The translations under genes were made by a program, and so were the position numbers. DNA of 64,000 bases from Isachenkonia alkalipeptolytica (GTDB taxonomy: Bacteria > Bacillota > Clostridia > Peptostreptococcales > T1SED10-28). Under the pieces are notes generated by a model. That model was not told the DNA's origin. It did not search any database and was given only the letters and a program-made list of their open reading frames with translations. The stretch spans positions 124,001 to 188,000 of the forward strand of contig NZ_SUMG01000003.1 of the NCBI RefSeq assembly GCF_009910325.1, in the 5' to 3' direction. How positions within the stretch are numbered: the stretch's first letter is position 1; every line of letters begins with the position of its first letter. Positions 8,743 through 18,653 of this stretch are shown one piece after another.

Positions 8743-8778
8743 TTATTTGAAATTAATCTAAAAGGGGGAATACAAACA

Positions 8779-11700
8779 ATGAAACTGCACAAGATGTTTA
8801 ATAAAGAGATCGATCGTGATATTAAAGGTGTTATAAAAATCGGACAGGAAGACGATGAAAATGTCTATCAGGAGCTGGAAGAGTATGTGGTTACTCGAGA
8901 GCTGGATCGGCACTTTAGTCGTTTTTTTGATGCTTATAAAGAAGGTATCGGCGATTATACGGATAAGATGGGGATCTGGATTTCCGGTTTCTTCGGCTCC
9001 GGTAAATCTCACTTTTTAAAGATCCTTTCCTATCTGTTAAAAAACCGAACCGTAAACGGCAAGAAAGCCGTGGAGTATTTTACTGATAAGATTGATGATC
9101 CCATGGTGATGGCGGATATTACAAGAGCCGGCAATGTCAGCTCTGATGTAATATTATTTAATATCGACTCTAAATCCGATTCCGATACCAAAAGTGATAA
9201 AGAACTGATTGTGAAAGTCTTTAATAAAGTTTTTAACGAAATGCAGGGATTCTCCGGAGCCAGTCCATGGCTTGCGGACCTGGAGCGCTTAATGACCAAG
9301 GAAGGAACTTACGGGGCTTTTAAAAGCAAGTTCGAAGAAATTAACGGTGAGCCCTGGGAAGAAATGCGGGATGAATACTATTTCATTGAGGACGATATCG
9401 TAGAAGCCTTAACCCTTACCACAAAAATGAGCGAAGATGCTGCACGTAATTGGTTTAATAAGGCTCAGGACAGTTATTCCTTAAGTGTGGAAAAATTCGC
9501 GAACAAAGTAAAAGAATATATTGAAGCAAAAGATCAAGAGCATCATGTAATCTTTCTGGTAGATGAGATGGGTCAGTATATCGGAGAAGACAGCAACTTA
9601 ATGCTAAACCTACAAACCGTAGTGGAAGATCTGGGTACGTACTGCGGCGGAAAAGCTTGGGTGGTGGTTACTTCTCAACAGGCCATCGACTCTATCAGTA
9701 GTAAGGTTAGAGGCAATGACTTTTCCAAGATTCAAGGACGGTTCAATACCCGTCTCTCATTATCCAGTGGTAACGTGGACGAGGTTATTAAAAAACGTAT
9801 TCTTGCCAAAAGTGAACCGGCTGAGGAAACCCTGGAGCTGATTTATAATGAAAAAGAAGCGGTCCTAAACAACCTAATTACCTTTAGTGCCGATACGGCT
9901 GAAATGAAAACCTACAAAAATGCGGAAGACTTTGTATCGGTCTATCCTTTTATACCCTATCAGTTTAATTTATTACAAAGTGTATTCACGGCGATCCGTC
10001 GTCATGGAGCCAGCGGAAAACACCTGTCGGAAGGGGAGCGGTCCTTACTTAGTGCCTATCAAGAAACCGCCGTTCAAGTAAAAGACGAAGAAGCAGGCGT
10101 ACTTGTACCCTTTTCTTCCTTTTATGAAACCATAGAAACCTTTTTGGATCATGATGTTCGTACCGTGATGATCCATGCAGAGGACAACGACCGATTAAAC
10201 AGCTTCGATGTGGAAGTATTAAAGCTGTTATTCCTAATTAAATGGGTGGAAGAAATTCCGGCCAATATTGAAAACCTTGCAACCCTTCTTGTGAAAAACA
10301 TTGATGACGATAAAATCGAAATTAAAAAGGCTATTGAGCAGTCCTTAGGGAAGCTCATTCGAGAGACCCTAATTCAGAAAAATGGCCAGGAATATATTTT
10401 TCTTACCAATGACGAGCAGGATGTAAACCGACAAATCCAAGAAATTCAGGTGGATATTAAGGAAGTCATTAAAGAAATCGGGGAAGAGATTTTCACTGGA
10501 ATCTACGGGGAAAATAAATTTAAGTATAACCATAAGTATCACTTTTCCTTTAATAAAATCATTGATGATCGACACATCGCCAATCCTCACCATGAATTTG
10601 GCATCAAGATCATCACTCCCTATTTCGATATGGGTGGGGCTTTAACCGAGCAGGAAATGAAAATGATGTCCTCCAGGGAAAATAACTTAATCATTAAACT
10701 GCCGGAAGACACTGCTGCCATTACTGAAATGGAGGAAGTGAAAAAAATCACCACATATCTTCAACGAAAAGGCGGACAAACAGGGAATACCAGCATTGAT
10801 GAAATTAAAATCCGAAAGGGACGTGAACGAACCGAACGTAGTGAGCGGGTAAAGCACTTATTAACCGAAGCCCTACGAGAAGCGGAATTTTATGTGAACT
10901 CGCAAAAACTGGATATGAAAACCAAAAGCCCGAAAGAACGGATCAATGAAGGGTTAAAAGCCGTTGTAAACAATATCTATAATAAACTAAGCTACGTTAA
11001 AGCATTTGTGGAAAGCAATAAGGATTTACATGACCTGTTATTTAATGATGAAAACCAAATCGAATTTTTCGGTGAAGACAAAAAAAATGGCAATCACTTA
11101 GCCGAGGATGAAGTCCGTCGCTACGTATACCTGGCTAAGGAAAGAAGTATGGCGATAACGGCAAAAACCTTAATGGAGCATTTCAGCAAACTTCCTTATG
11201 GGTGGCTGGATAACGATATTCGGGGGATTTTAATCGCACTCCTACGAAAAGAAGAAATCCGCTTTCAGCTGGGAAGTGAATACATCCAATCGAAGGACGA
11301 TAACCTGATTACCTACCTAACGAAAAAAGAGTATACCGATAGACTGGTCATTGAAAAACGGGATAAAGTCAACTTAAAACATCTGCAAATAGCAAAGGAA
11401 CTGGGAAAAGACCTCTTCGGGTATGCGTCACTACCCGATGATGAAGATGGTTTAATGGTACGGTTGAAAGAACTGGCGAAGGAAGAACTTGGTGAGATCA
11501 ATAACCTTCTTGTTCGCTACGAACAGCGAAAAGACTATCCCTACCCGGGACGAAGGATTTTGGAAGACGGAGAAGCCCTTCTTAAAGAAATTTTAGAGAT
11601 CAAAGAACCCGCCGGATTTTACCGAAAACTGGTGGATTTAGAAGAGGAACTGCTAGATTACAGTGATGATGTAAAGGAAGTAAAAGGGTTTTTCAATAAC

Positions 11701-12366
11701 CAAAAAGAAATTTTTGATAAAGCGGCGGAAAAGCTTAAGATTTATCATGCCAATGAAACCTATGTTACGGACCAAGAACTAATCGATCTGGTAAAGAAAA
11801 TTGAAGACATAGTTACGGATCGTACCCCCTATACAAGGATAAAGGAATTACCAAACCTTTCCAATGAATTTGTCGAGGGCTATACGGACCTATTGGAAAA
11901 AGAAGCAAAACCGATAAAAGTCATTATCGATGAAAAAGAAAGCATTGTTTTGGAGGAGTTGGAATCCTCAGAGTTTAAGGAAACCTTGGAAAAACCTTGT
12001 AAAGAGAAATTTAAGAGTCTTCGAAGCCGATTGGAATCCGCACAAAACTTCCATGAAGTAATTGCGAAAAAAGATGAGGCTGATCGCATTAAAACCGCTT
12101 GTTTAAAAGAATTGGATAAGAAAAAAGAAGAAGCTCGAAAAGAACGGGAAAAGGTAGATGAGGTCCCGAAGGTAAAGCCCGGAGAAAAAACGCCTCCTCC
12201 CTATAAGCCGGCACCACCAAAACAGAAAAAACGAATCAGTGCCGTAGAACTGTTTAACACCGTACAGGAAATAGAAACCGAGGAACAGGTGGACGAACTG
12301 GTGGATAACATTCGCAAAACACTAAAAGAAGAACTTAAAAATAATACCAAGATCACATTCTCCTAG
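8779..12366 (+). CDS. brxC: BREX type 1 ATPase BrxC
   Basis: Very large P-loop ATPase of 1,195 residues. Walker A GFFGSGKSH lies at residues 70-78 and a Walker B-like VIFLVDEMGQYIG at about 256-268. A long helical body follows, with a Pro/Lys-rich linker near residue 1135 (PGEKTPPPYKP) and a short C-terminal helical domain. Length and motifs fit BrxC (formerly PglY/DUF499-like in other subtypes). BrxC is essential for defence and thought to be an ATP-driven component of the BREX complex. The ribosome site AAAGGGGG precedes the ATG. Arg codons are predominantly CGN, as in brxB, pglZ and brxL, unlike the inserted genes downstream. Confidence 0.95.
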   Translation: MKLHKMFNKEIDRDIKGVIKIGQEDDENVYQELEEYVVTRELDRHFSRFFDAYKEGIGDYTDKMGIWISGFFGSGKSHFLKILSYLLKNRTVNGKKAVEYFTDKIDDPMVMADITRAGNVSSDVILFNIDSKSDSDTKSDKELIVKVFNKVFNEMQGFSGASPWLADLERLMTKEGTYGAFKSKFEEINGEPWEEMRDEYYFIEDDIVEALTLTTKMSEDAARNWFNKAQDSYSLSVEKFANKVKEYIEAKDQEHHVIFLVDEMGQYIGEDSNLMLNLQTVVEDLGTYCGGKAWVVVTSQQAIDSISSKVRGNDFSKIQGRFNTRLSLSSGNVDEVIKKRILAKSEPAEETLELIYNEKEAVLNNLITFSADTAEMKTYKNAEDFVSVYPFIPYQFNLLQSVFTAIRRHGASGKHLSEGERSLLSAYQETAVQVKDEEAGVLVPFSSFYETIETFLDHDVRTVMIHAEDNDRLNSFDVEVLKLLFLIKWVEEIPANIENLATLLVKNIDDDKIEIKKAIEQSLGKLIRETLIQKNGQEYIFLTNDEQDVNRQIQEIQVDIKEVIKEIGEEIFTGIYGENKFKYNHKYHFSFNKIIDDRHIANPHHEFGIKIITPYFDMGGALTEQEMKMMSSRENNLIIKLPEDTAAITEMEEVKKITTYLQRKGGQTGNTSIDEIKIRKGRERTERSERVKHLLTEALREAEFYVNSQKLDMKTKSPKERINEGLKAVVNNIYNKLSYVKAFVESNKDLHDLLFNDENQIEFFGEDKKNGNHLAEDEVRRYVYLAKERSMAITAKTLMEHFSKLPYGWLDNDIRGILIALLRKEEIRFQLGSEYIQSKDDNLITYLTKKEYTDRLVIEKRDKVNLKHLQIAKELGKDLFGYASLPDDEDGLMVRLKELAKEELGEINNLLVRYEQRKDYPYPGRRILEDGEALLKEILEIKEPAGFYRKLVDLEEELLDYSDDVKEVKGFFNNQKEIFDKAAEKLKIYHANETYVTDQELIDLVKKIEDIVTDRTPYTRIKELPNLSNEFVEGYTDLLEKEAKPIKVIIDEKESIVLEELESSEFKETLEKPCKEKFKSLRSRLESAQNFHEVIAKKDEADRIKTACLKELDKKKEEARKEREKVDEVPKVKPGEKTPPPYKPAPPKQKKRISAVELFNTVQEIETEEQVDELVDNIRKTLKEELKNNTKITFS

Positions 12367-12378
12367 GGAGGGACGAAA

Positions 12379-15300
12379 ATGAATAAAACTGCCATTAAAA
12401 ACTTTGCCGTAAGGGCAAGACGACAATTAATTGAAGAAGTTAGTCAAAAGGCCTATGAAGTGGGAATTGAAGAGGGAAAAACCCATGAGATTCAGGACTT
12501 CGCCGGAGGTTTTCGGATTAAAGGACGGGAGAACGGACGAGTATTTAAGGACTTCGAAAAATCTCAACGAAAAAAACTGATAGAAAAACTGAGTGAAAAA
12601 GGGTATGAGCAGCTGATTGAAGAAGTTGCTTATACCTGGTTTAACCGTTTTATCGCCATTCGTTTTATGGAAATCAATGAATATCTTCCATCCAAAACAA
12701 GGGTCTTATCCTCAGAGGAAAAGGGAAAAACGGAACCGGATATCCTAACCCATGCTCTTCAAATTAATTTGGATGTGGAGAATGAAGATAAACACCGAAA
12801 GAAAATTTTCGAATTGGAAGAAACAGGAGATAGAGAGGATCTTTACAAGTATTTATTGGTAAAGCAGTGTAACCAATTAGGGAAAATTATGCCTCAAGTA
12901 TTTGAACAAATTGGAGACTACACCGAACTCCTTTTGCCGGATAAACTTCTAGCAGAGGGTTCGGTTGTTCGTGATTTGGTTACCAGTATTGAAGAGTATG
13001 ACTGGATGATCGAAGTAAGCGGCGAAAAAGATGAAGAAGATAACGGAGAGCATGGAATAGAGATTATTGGATGGCTCTATCAGTATTATATTTCGGAGAA
13101 AAAGGATGAGGTTTTTGCAGGGCTGAAGAAAAATCAAAAGATTACAAAGGAAAACATTCCTGCTGCAACCCAGTTATTCACACCTAAATGGATTGTAAAA
13201 TACATGATTGAAAACTCTTTAGGTAGATTGTGGTTAGAATCACACCCGGATGAAGAACTTCAAAAGAGTTTTAAGTATTACCTAGAGGGAGCCGAGCAGG
13301 AGCCGGAGGTTCAAGCACAATTAGATGAGCTTAAAGATCCAAACCTTGATCCTGAAACCATTACAGTTTTAGACCCTGCCATGGGAAGTGGACATATTTT
13401 AGTGTATGCCTTTGATGTGCTATATGATATTTATCAAAAACAAGGGTATAATGAGCGGGACATACCAAAAACCATCATTGAAAGAAATCTTTATGGCCTA
13501 GATATTGACGATAGGGCAGGACAACTGGCGTCATTTGCCCTACTTATGAAAGGGAGAAGCAGGAATAGAAGATTTTTTAGAGATCAGGTGAAACTTAATG
13601 TTTGTGCTATTCAGGAAAGCAATGGGATTCCTAAAGAAGCTATTGAATATTTAGTGAGCCCGAAAAACACAGAACTGGAGAAACTGATTCGTAAAGAGGA
13701 TGTAGAGTATTTGGTATCAGTTTTTAAAGATGCAAAAGAGTGTGGGTCTATACTTAAAGTGAAACCTATTGATTTTGATGCAATAGAAAGAAGAGTTGGT
13801 GAACTTAAAAATGAAACACCTACGGACTTCTATGAGTTGCGATATAGAGATTTGCTTATTGAGAAAGTAGAGCCTTTAATTAAGCAGGCTAAGATTATGA
13901 GTGAGAAGTATGATGTAGTTTGTACGAATCCGCCATATATGGGCAAAAAAGGTATGGATTCAAAGTTACAAACATATCTAAATGACTCATTTCCAGATAC
14001 AAAAAGTGATTTATTCGCTTCATTTATTGAAAAAGGGTTTTATCTAAGTAAAATGAATGGTTTTAATGCTATGGTGACAATGCAATCATGGATGTTCCTT
14101 TCTACTTTTGAAAATTTCAGGAACAAAGTATTACAGAATTACTCAATTTTGACTATGACGCATATGGCAAATATGGTTATGGGTATTGCATTTGGTACAG
14201 CTGCAACAATATTTAGAAAAAACATTAGTAAAGTAAGAGGGATATATCAATACGTAGAATTAAAAGATATCAAAAATAATGAACCAAAAAAGTTTCCGAT
14301 TAAGGATCATAGATACAACGAAACAGAATCTGTTAAATTTAAGATGATTCCTGGTAGCCCAATTGCTTATTGGGCAAGTGATCAAACTAGAAAAATTTTT
14401 TCCAATGGAGAATCATTAGGGAATATTGCTGAACCTAGACAAGGTTTAGCAACAGGTGAAAACAATAAATTTCTTAGATTTTGGAGTGAAATTAATATTA
14501 AAAAAGCTGGTTTTGATTGTGAATCTAGAACTGAAGCTAAAGAAAGTCAATTAAGATGGTTTCCTTATAACAAAGGTGGGTCTTTTAGACGGTGGTATGG
14601 AAACAATGAATATTTAGTCAACTGGGAGCAAGATGGAATTGAAATCAGAAATTTCAAAGATAAATCTGGAAAATTACGGTCAAGACCTCAGAACATGGAA
14701 TATTACTTTAGAGAATCAATTACCTGGTCATTTGTAAGTTCATCATACTTTGGTGTACGTTACTGTCCTCCAGGATTTTTGTTTGACGTTGGGGGTTCAT
14801 CGGTGTTTCCTAAGAAAAAAGACATAAATTATTTATTAGGTTTTTTATCAGGGAAACTTGCATATGAATTTTTAAGAATTCAAAATCCAACGTTGAATTT
14901 CCAAGTGGGAAATATCAGTAGGTTGCCAATAATATGGCCTGAAAGAGAGAATAAAAGACAGGAAATTGATAATATTGTCAATGAAAATATATCAATATCC
15001 AAAGCTGACTGGGATTCTTTTGAAACCTCCTGGGATTTTCAAATACATCCAATCATGGAGCAAAAGGAAAGCAATCATATTACTTTAGCTTTTTCTAACT
15101 GGTCAGACTTTGCTGAAAAACAATTCTATGTGTTGAAAGAAAACGAAGAGGAACTCAACCGGATCTTCATCGAAATCTATGGTTTGGAAGATGAATTAAC
15201 CCCCGAAGTCGAAGATAAAGTTGTAACCGTACGAAAAGCTGATAAAGAAAAAGATATCAAATCCCTTATTTCTTACGCCATCGGTTGTTCTTTTGGCCGT

Positions 15301-16056
15301 TACTCCTTAGATGAAGAAGGCCTTCAATATGCAGGTGGAAACTTTGACCAACATTTCAAAGAAGAAGATGAAAATTGGATGATTAACACAGACGAAGGAT
15401 GGAAAGAATCCAGCATCCCATTAGTAAAAACCAATATCGCGCCGATCATTGACGGTGATTACTTCGAAGAAGACCTTTTAGAACGGTTAGTACAGTTTGT
15501 GAAAGTCAGTTTCGGAGAAGAAGCTTTGGATGAGAATTTAGAGTTTATTGCCGACGCTTTAGGAAAGAAAAAAACAGAAACGCCACGGGAAGCGATTCGT
15601 CGCTACTTACTAAAAGACTTTTATAAAGATCATGTGCGAATCTATAAAAAGCGACCGATTTATTGGCAGTTTGAATCCGGTAAGCAGGGAGCTTTTAAAG
15701 CCCTTATCTATATGCATCGCTACGACCCTTACCTTGTGGCAAGACTTCGAACCGAGTATCTTCATCCGCTGCAGAAGAAATACCAAGCAGAGGCTTATCA
15801 AATTGATGACTTAATGACAAATGAAGAAACCAGTAAGTCGGAAATTGGAAAGCTTCGAAAACAAAAAGAAACGTTACTGAAAAAGATTGATGAACTGAAA
15901 GTGTATGACCAGGCTATTGGTCATGTGGCAAACCAAAAGATTGATTTCGATTTGGACGACGGAGTAAAAGTAAACTACGAAAAATTCCAAGGGGTGGAGA
16001 TTCCTCAAGGGGAAGGTAAAAAACCTTTAAAGGAGAACCTTTTGACAAAGATCTAG
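12379..16056 (+). CDS. pglX: BREX type 1 adenine-specific DNA methyltransferase PglX
   Basis: The 1,225-residue N6-adenine methyltransferase has SAM-binding motif I DPAMGSGH at residues 331-338 and catalytic motif IV NPPY at 517-520. The C-terminal half should hold the target-recognition domains. It methylates an asymmetric host motif, which marks self DNA for BREX. Ribosome site GGGAGGG. Odd feature: from about 13,150 to 15,110 (roughly residues 258-910) Arg is almost always AGA and the DNA is more AT-rich. Both flanks use CGA/CGG/CGT like the rest of core BREX. This suggests recombinational replacement of the catalytic/specificity centre. The frame is intact. Confidence 0.95.
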   Translation: MNKTAIKNFAVRARRQLIEEVSQKAYEVGIEEGKTHEIQDFAGGFRIKGRENGRVFKDFEKSQRKKLIEKLSEKGYEQLIEEVAYTWFNRFIAIRFMEINEYLPSKTRVLSSEEKGKTEPDILTHALQINLDVENEDKHRKKIFELEETGDREDLYKYLLVKQCNQLGKIMPQVFEQIGDYTELLLPDKLLAEGSVVRDLVTSIEEYDWMIEVSGEKDEEDNGEHGIEIIGWLYQYYISEKKDEVFAGLKKNQKITKENIPAATQLFTPKWIVKYMIENSLGRLWLESHPDEELQKSFKYYLEGAEQEPEVQAQLDELKDPNLDPETITVLDPAMGSGHILVYAFDVLYDIYQKQGYNERDIPKTIIERNLYGLDIDDRAGQLASFALLMKGRSRNRRFFRDQVKLNVCAIQESNGIPKEAIEYLVSPKNTELEKLIRKEDVEYLVSVFKDAKECGSILKVKPIDFDAIERRVGELKNETPTDFYELRYRDLLIEKVEPLIKQAKIMSEKYDVVCTNPPYMGKKGMDSKLQTYLNDSFPDTKSDLFASFIEKGFYLSKMNGFNAMVTMQSWMFLSTFENFRNKVLQNYSILTMTHMANMVMGIAFGTAATIFRKNISKVRGIYQYVELKDIKNNEPKKFPIKDHRYNETESVKFKMIPGSPIAYWASDQTRKIFSNGESLGNIAEPRQGLATGENNKFLRFWSEINIKKAGFDCESRTEAKESQLRWFPYNKGGSFRRWYGNNEYLVNWEQDGIEIRNFKDKSGKLRSRPQNMEYYFRESITWSFVSSSYFGVRYCPPGFLFDVGGSSVFPKKKDINYLLGFLSGKLAYEFLRIQNPTLNFQVGNISRLPIIWPERENKRQEIDNIVNENISISKADWDSFETSWDFQIHPIMEQKESNHITLAFSNWSDFAEKQFYVLKENEEELNRIFIEIYGLEDELTPEVEDKVVTVRKADKEKDIKSLISYAIGCSFGRYSLDEEGLQYAGGNFDQHFKEEDENWMINTDEGWKESSIPLVKTNIAPIIDGDYFEEDLLERLVQFVKVSFGEEALDENLEFIADALGKKKTETPREAIRRYLLKDFYKDHVRIYKKRPIYWQFESGKQGAFKALIYMHRYDPYLVARLRTEYLHPLQKKYQAEAYQIDDLMTNEETSKSEIGKLRKQKETLLKKIDELKVYDQAIGHVANQKIDFDLDDGVKVNYEKFQGVEIPQGEGKKPLKENLLTKI

Positions 16057-16071
16057 CGAGGAGTGTTTGAT

Positions 16072-18636
16072 ATGAATCTTACGGAAGTACAAAAGAAGTT
16101 GGAAGAGTCCTTTCAACAAAAGATCCCCAGGGGAGGGAGTCGAAGCATCATCTTTTGGTATGATGAAGAAAAGGAGTTTGTAGAAGACATTCCGAAACTG
16201 GAACTGCAAGGGGGGAAGGTGTTAATACTGGAAGATAATAATGCCTTTTCCATTAAATACACACTGGAGAAGGAAGACCCTACATCCAACTATCTGATTT
16301 ATTCCCCTATGGCAAAACCCAGTAATCGGGATAATTGGTTGATGGATATTTTAAAATACAGCAGCGAATTTTTTACCGACAAAGCCTCTCTGATTATGCG
16401 AGAACTGGGAGTGGAAGAGGAACACTTAACCCCTGTATTTAAAAAGCATACGACTTTTTTTAATAATCAGGAAAGGTACCGAAAATTTCAAAGTTATAAT
16501 ATTTCCATTCAAGATGAGGAAGATCTGGAAATTGGGATTTTAGCAGCGCTTACGAAAGCAGATTTTCCAAAACTGGATGAAGTTATGAAAGCGTTACTGA
16601 TAGAAGAGAGTCAAAGTACCGATAAAACGATGGTGGAGATTCGAAAATTTGGAGACGAAGAAGCCCTCTGGAAATTAATTGAGAAGTACTACGGTTATCA
16701 CCGGGAAGAAAAGACTATGGAATCTTTCATAACCATGCTTTTGGTTACCCATTTCTCTTATACCACCGGAGAGAAGATCCCTGAAACTTGGGAGACTTAT
16801 CTATCAACCAAGCCTAATGACGTATTGGTTTTTGTCAATCAATTGATGAATGACCGCTCTTTTAAGACGGGTTATGACCAAATGGCAGTAAACGTGGAAG
16901 AAGCGATCAATTTTAAGGAATATATGAACCAATGGAAGATTGAAGAACTGGCAAAACAGGATACGTTTAAGGGTATTGATGAAGGGGTTGTTCAGTGGAT
17001 CGCTCGGAATCTTACTGAAAATGTAGGAGAGTATGATCGGTACCGAAAAGTGATCAACCAACGAAGGAAAACCCATTGGTTCAGTCATTTTGAAATTACC
17101 TATGAAACCTTGTATTATGCATTATCTTTCTTAGAAAAAATAAAAAGCATTGAAGATGCTTTTGTAGAGACCACCGCGGAAGCCATGATGGAGAACTACG
17201 AGAAAAGCTACTACTTTGTGGATCAGTGTTATCGAAAGTTCTATTTCCATTACGACCAACTGGAGGATAAGGAGCTTTTAAGCAGTTTAAAAGATCTTAT
17301 CGAAAACACGTACAACCAGGGATTCCTGAAAAAACTTTCCTATCTCTGGCCGAAGCTATATGAAAAGGATTTATTAAATGGACAGGAGCTTCCGGCTTAT
17401 AATAAGCAACAGCATTTTTATCAAAAAGAAGTAGCTCCCTTAGTGGATAGCGGTGACCGGGTATTTGTGATTATTTCTGATGCTCTTCGGTTTGAAGCTG
17501 CTAAGGAATTGGAAGTTAAAATTAATAAAGAATTGCGGGGGACAACGAAGTTAAAAGGGTTGCAAGGCGTTATCCCCTCCGCTACGAATCTAGGTATGGC
17601 AAGTATTCTTCCGGGGAAAGCACTGTCTTATAAAGAAGACAAAGGGTATGTGATTGACGGTGTCAGTACGGAAGGTACGGAAAATCGGACAGCAATTCTA
17701 CAAAATGCGAATTCAGAAAGTATCGCTATGCTCGGAAAAGATCTGTTGGAGATGAAAAAACAGGAGTATAAGGATGTATTTAAAGGGAAGAAATTAATCT
17801 ATATCTACCATAATATTATCGATGCTTTTGGGGACCATGCAGCAACGGAACGGGAAGTTTTTGCCGGTGTAGAAAAAGCTTTTGATGAAATCGTACTACT
17901 TACGAAAAACCTTGTAAATCATGTTTCTGCAACTAATATTATCGTTACGGCAGATCACGGTTTTATCTACCGGCGATCCCCGTTGATGGAAATGGATAAA
18001 ATTCAAAAAGGAAAATTAGACAGCGGGAAAATACTGGAGAACAAACGACGATATATCTTGGCGAAGGAAGAACTGCACTTAGACGATACAGTAAGCATCT
18101 CTATGGATCATTTGCTGCAAGAACCTAAAGGGCTACAAGCTATCGTACCAAAGGGAGACTTCCGATTTAAGGTACCGGGAAGTGGAGCGAATTTTGTACA
18201 TGGAGGTCTGTCCCTACAAGAAATCTTTATTCCGATGATCCAGTTTAAAAACATCCGTAAAGATGAGTACAAAGCAAAGAAAGTACGGGTAAGTCTTACA
18301 AATATCACACGAAAAGTAACAAACCGAATCTTTAATCTTGACTTCTTCCAGGAAGAACCCATCGATGAGAAAAAACTATCGGTTTCACTAAAAATATACT
18401 TCATTGATGAACATGGAGAGCGTATCTCCAATGAAAACATCATCATCGCCGATAGCCGATCAAAAAAACCTGAAGAACGAACCTTTAAAGAGAAGTTTAC
18501 CCTAAAGAATAAAACGTATGATAAAGCCAAAACCTATTATTTAGTTATGGAAGACGAAGAAGAGAAAGTGGAAAAGATTTATGAGAAGATACCGTTTTCA
18601 ATAGATTTGCTGATTAATGATGATTTTGGGTTTTAA
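16072..18636 (+). CDS. pglZ: BREX type 1 alkaline-phosphatase-like protein PglZ
   Basis: About 854 residues. The central-to-C-terminal PglZ domain belongs to the alkaline-phosphatase superfamily: VFVIISDALRFEA (metal-ligand Asp) around residue 465, NIIVTADHGF near residue 625, and the family-typical HGGLSLQEIFIPM further on. PglZ is a metal-dependent nuclease/phosphodiesterase-like core component that works with PglX. I choose the ATG at 16072, 8 bases after GAGGAG; a GTG at 16063 overlaps that ribosome site. It follows pglX by 15 bases. In a standard type 1 locus brxL would come next, but here three other genes intervene. Confidence 0.94.
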   Translation: MNLTEVQKKLEESFQQKIPRGGSRSIIFWYDEEKEFVEDIPKLELQGGKVLILEDNNAFSIKYTLEKEDPTSNYLIYSPMAKPSNRDNWLMDILKYSSEFFTDKASLIMRELGVEEEHLTPVFKKHTTFFNNQERYRKFQSYNISIQDEEDLEIGILAALTKADFPKLDEVMKALLIEESQSTDKTMVEIRKFGDEEALWKLIEKYYGYHREEKTMESFITMLLVTHFSYTTGEKIPETWETYLSTKPNDVLVFVNQLMNDRSFKTGYDQMAVNVEEAINFKEYMNQWKIEELAKQDTFKGIDEGVVQWIARNLTENVGEYDRYRKVINQRRKTHWFSHFEITYETLYYALSFLEKIKSIEDAFVETTAEAMMENYEKSYYFVDQCYRKFYFHYDQLEDKELLSSLKDLIENTYNQGFLKKLSYLWPKLYEKDLLNGQELPAYNKQQHFYQKEVAPLVDSGDRVFVIISDALRFEAAKELEVKINKELRGTTKLKGLQGVIPSATNLGMASILPGKALSYKEDKGYVIDGVSTEGTENRTAILQNANSESIAMLGKDLLEMKKQEYKDVFKGKKLIYIYHNIIDAFGDHAATEREVFAGVEKAFDEIVLLTKNLVNHVSATNIIVTADHGFIYRRSPLMEMDKIQKGKLDSGKILENKRRYILAKEELHLDDTVSISMDHLLQEPKGLQAIVPKGDFRFKVPGSGANFVHGGLSLQEIFIPMIQFKNIRKDEYKAKKVRVSLTNITRKVTNRIFNLDFFQEEPIDEKKLSVSLKIYFIDEHGERISNENIIIADSRSKKPEERTFKEKFTLKNKTYDKAKTYYLVMEDEEEKVEKIYEKIPFSIDLLINDDFGF

Positions 18637-18653
18637 ACAAGAGAGGTGATTTG

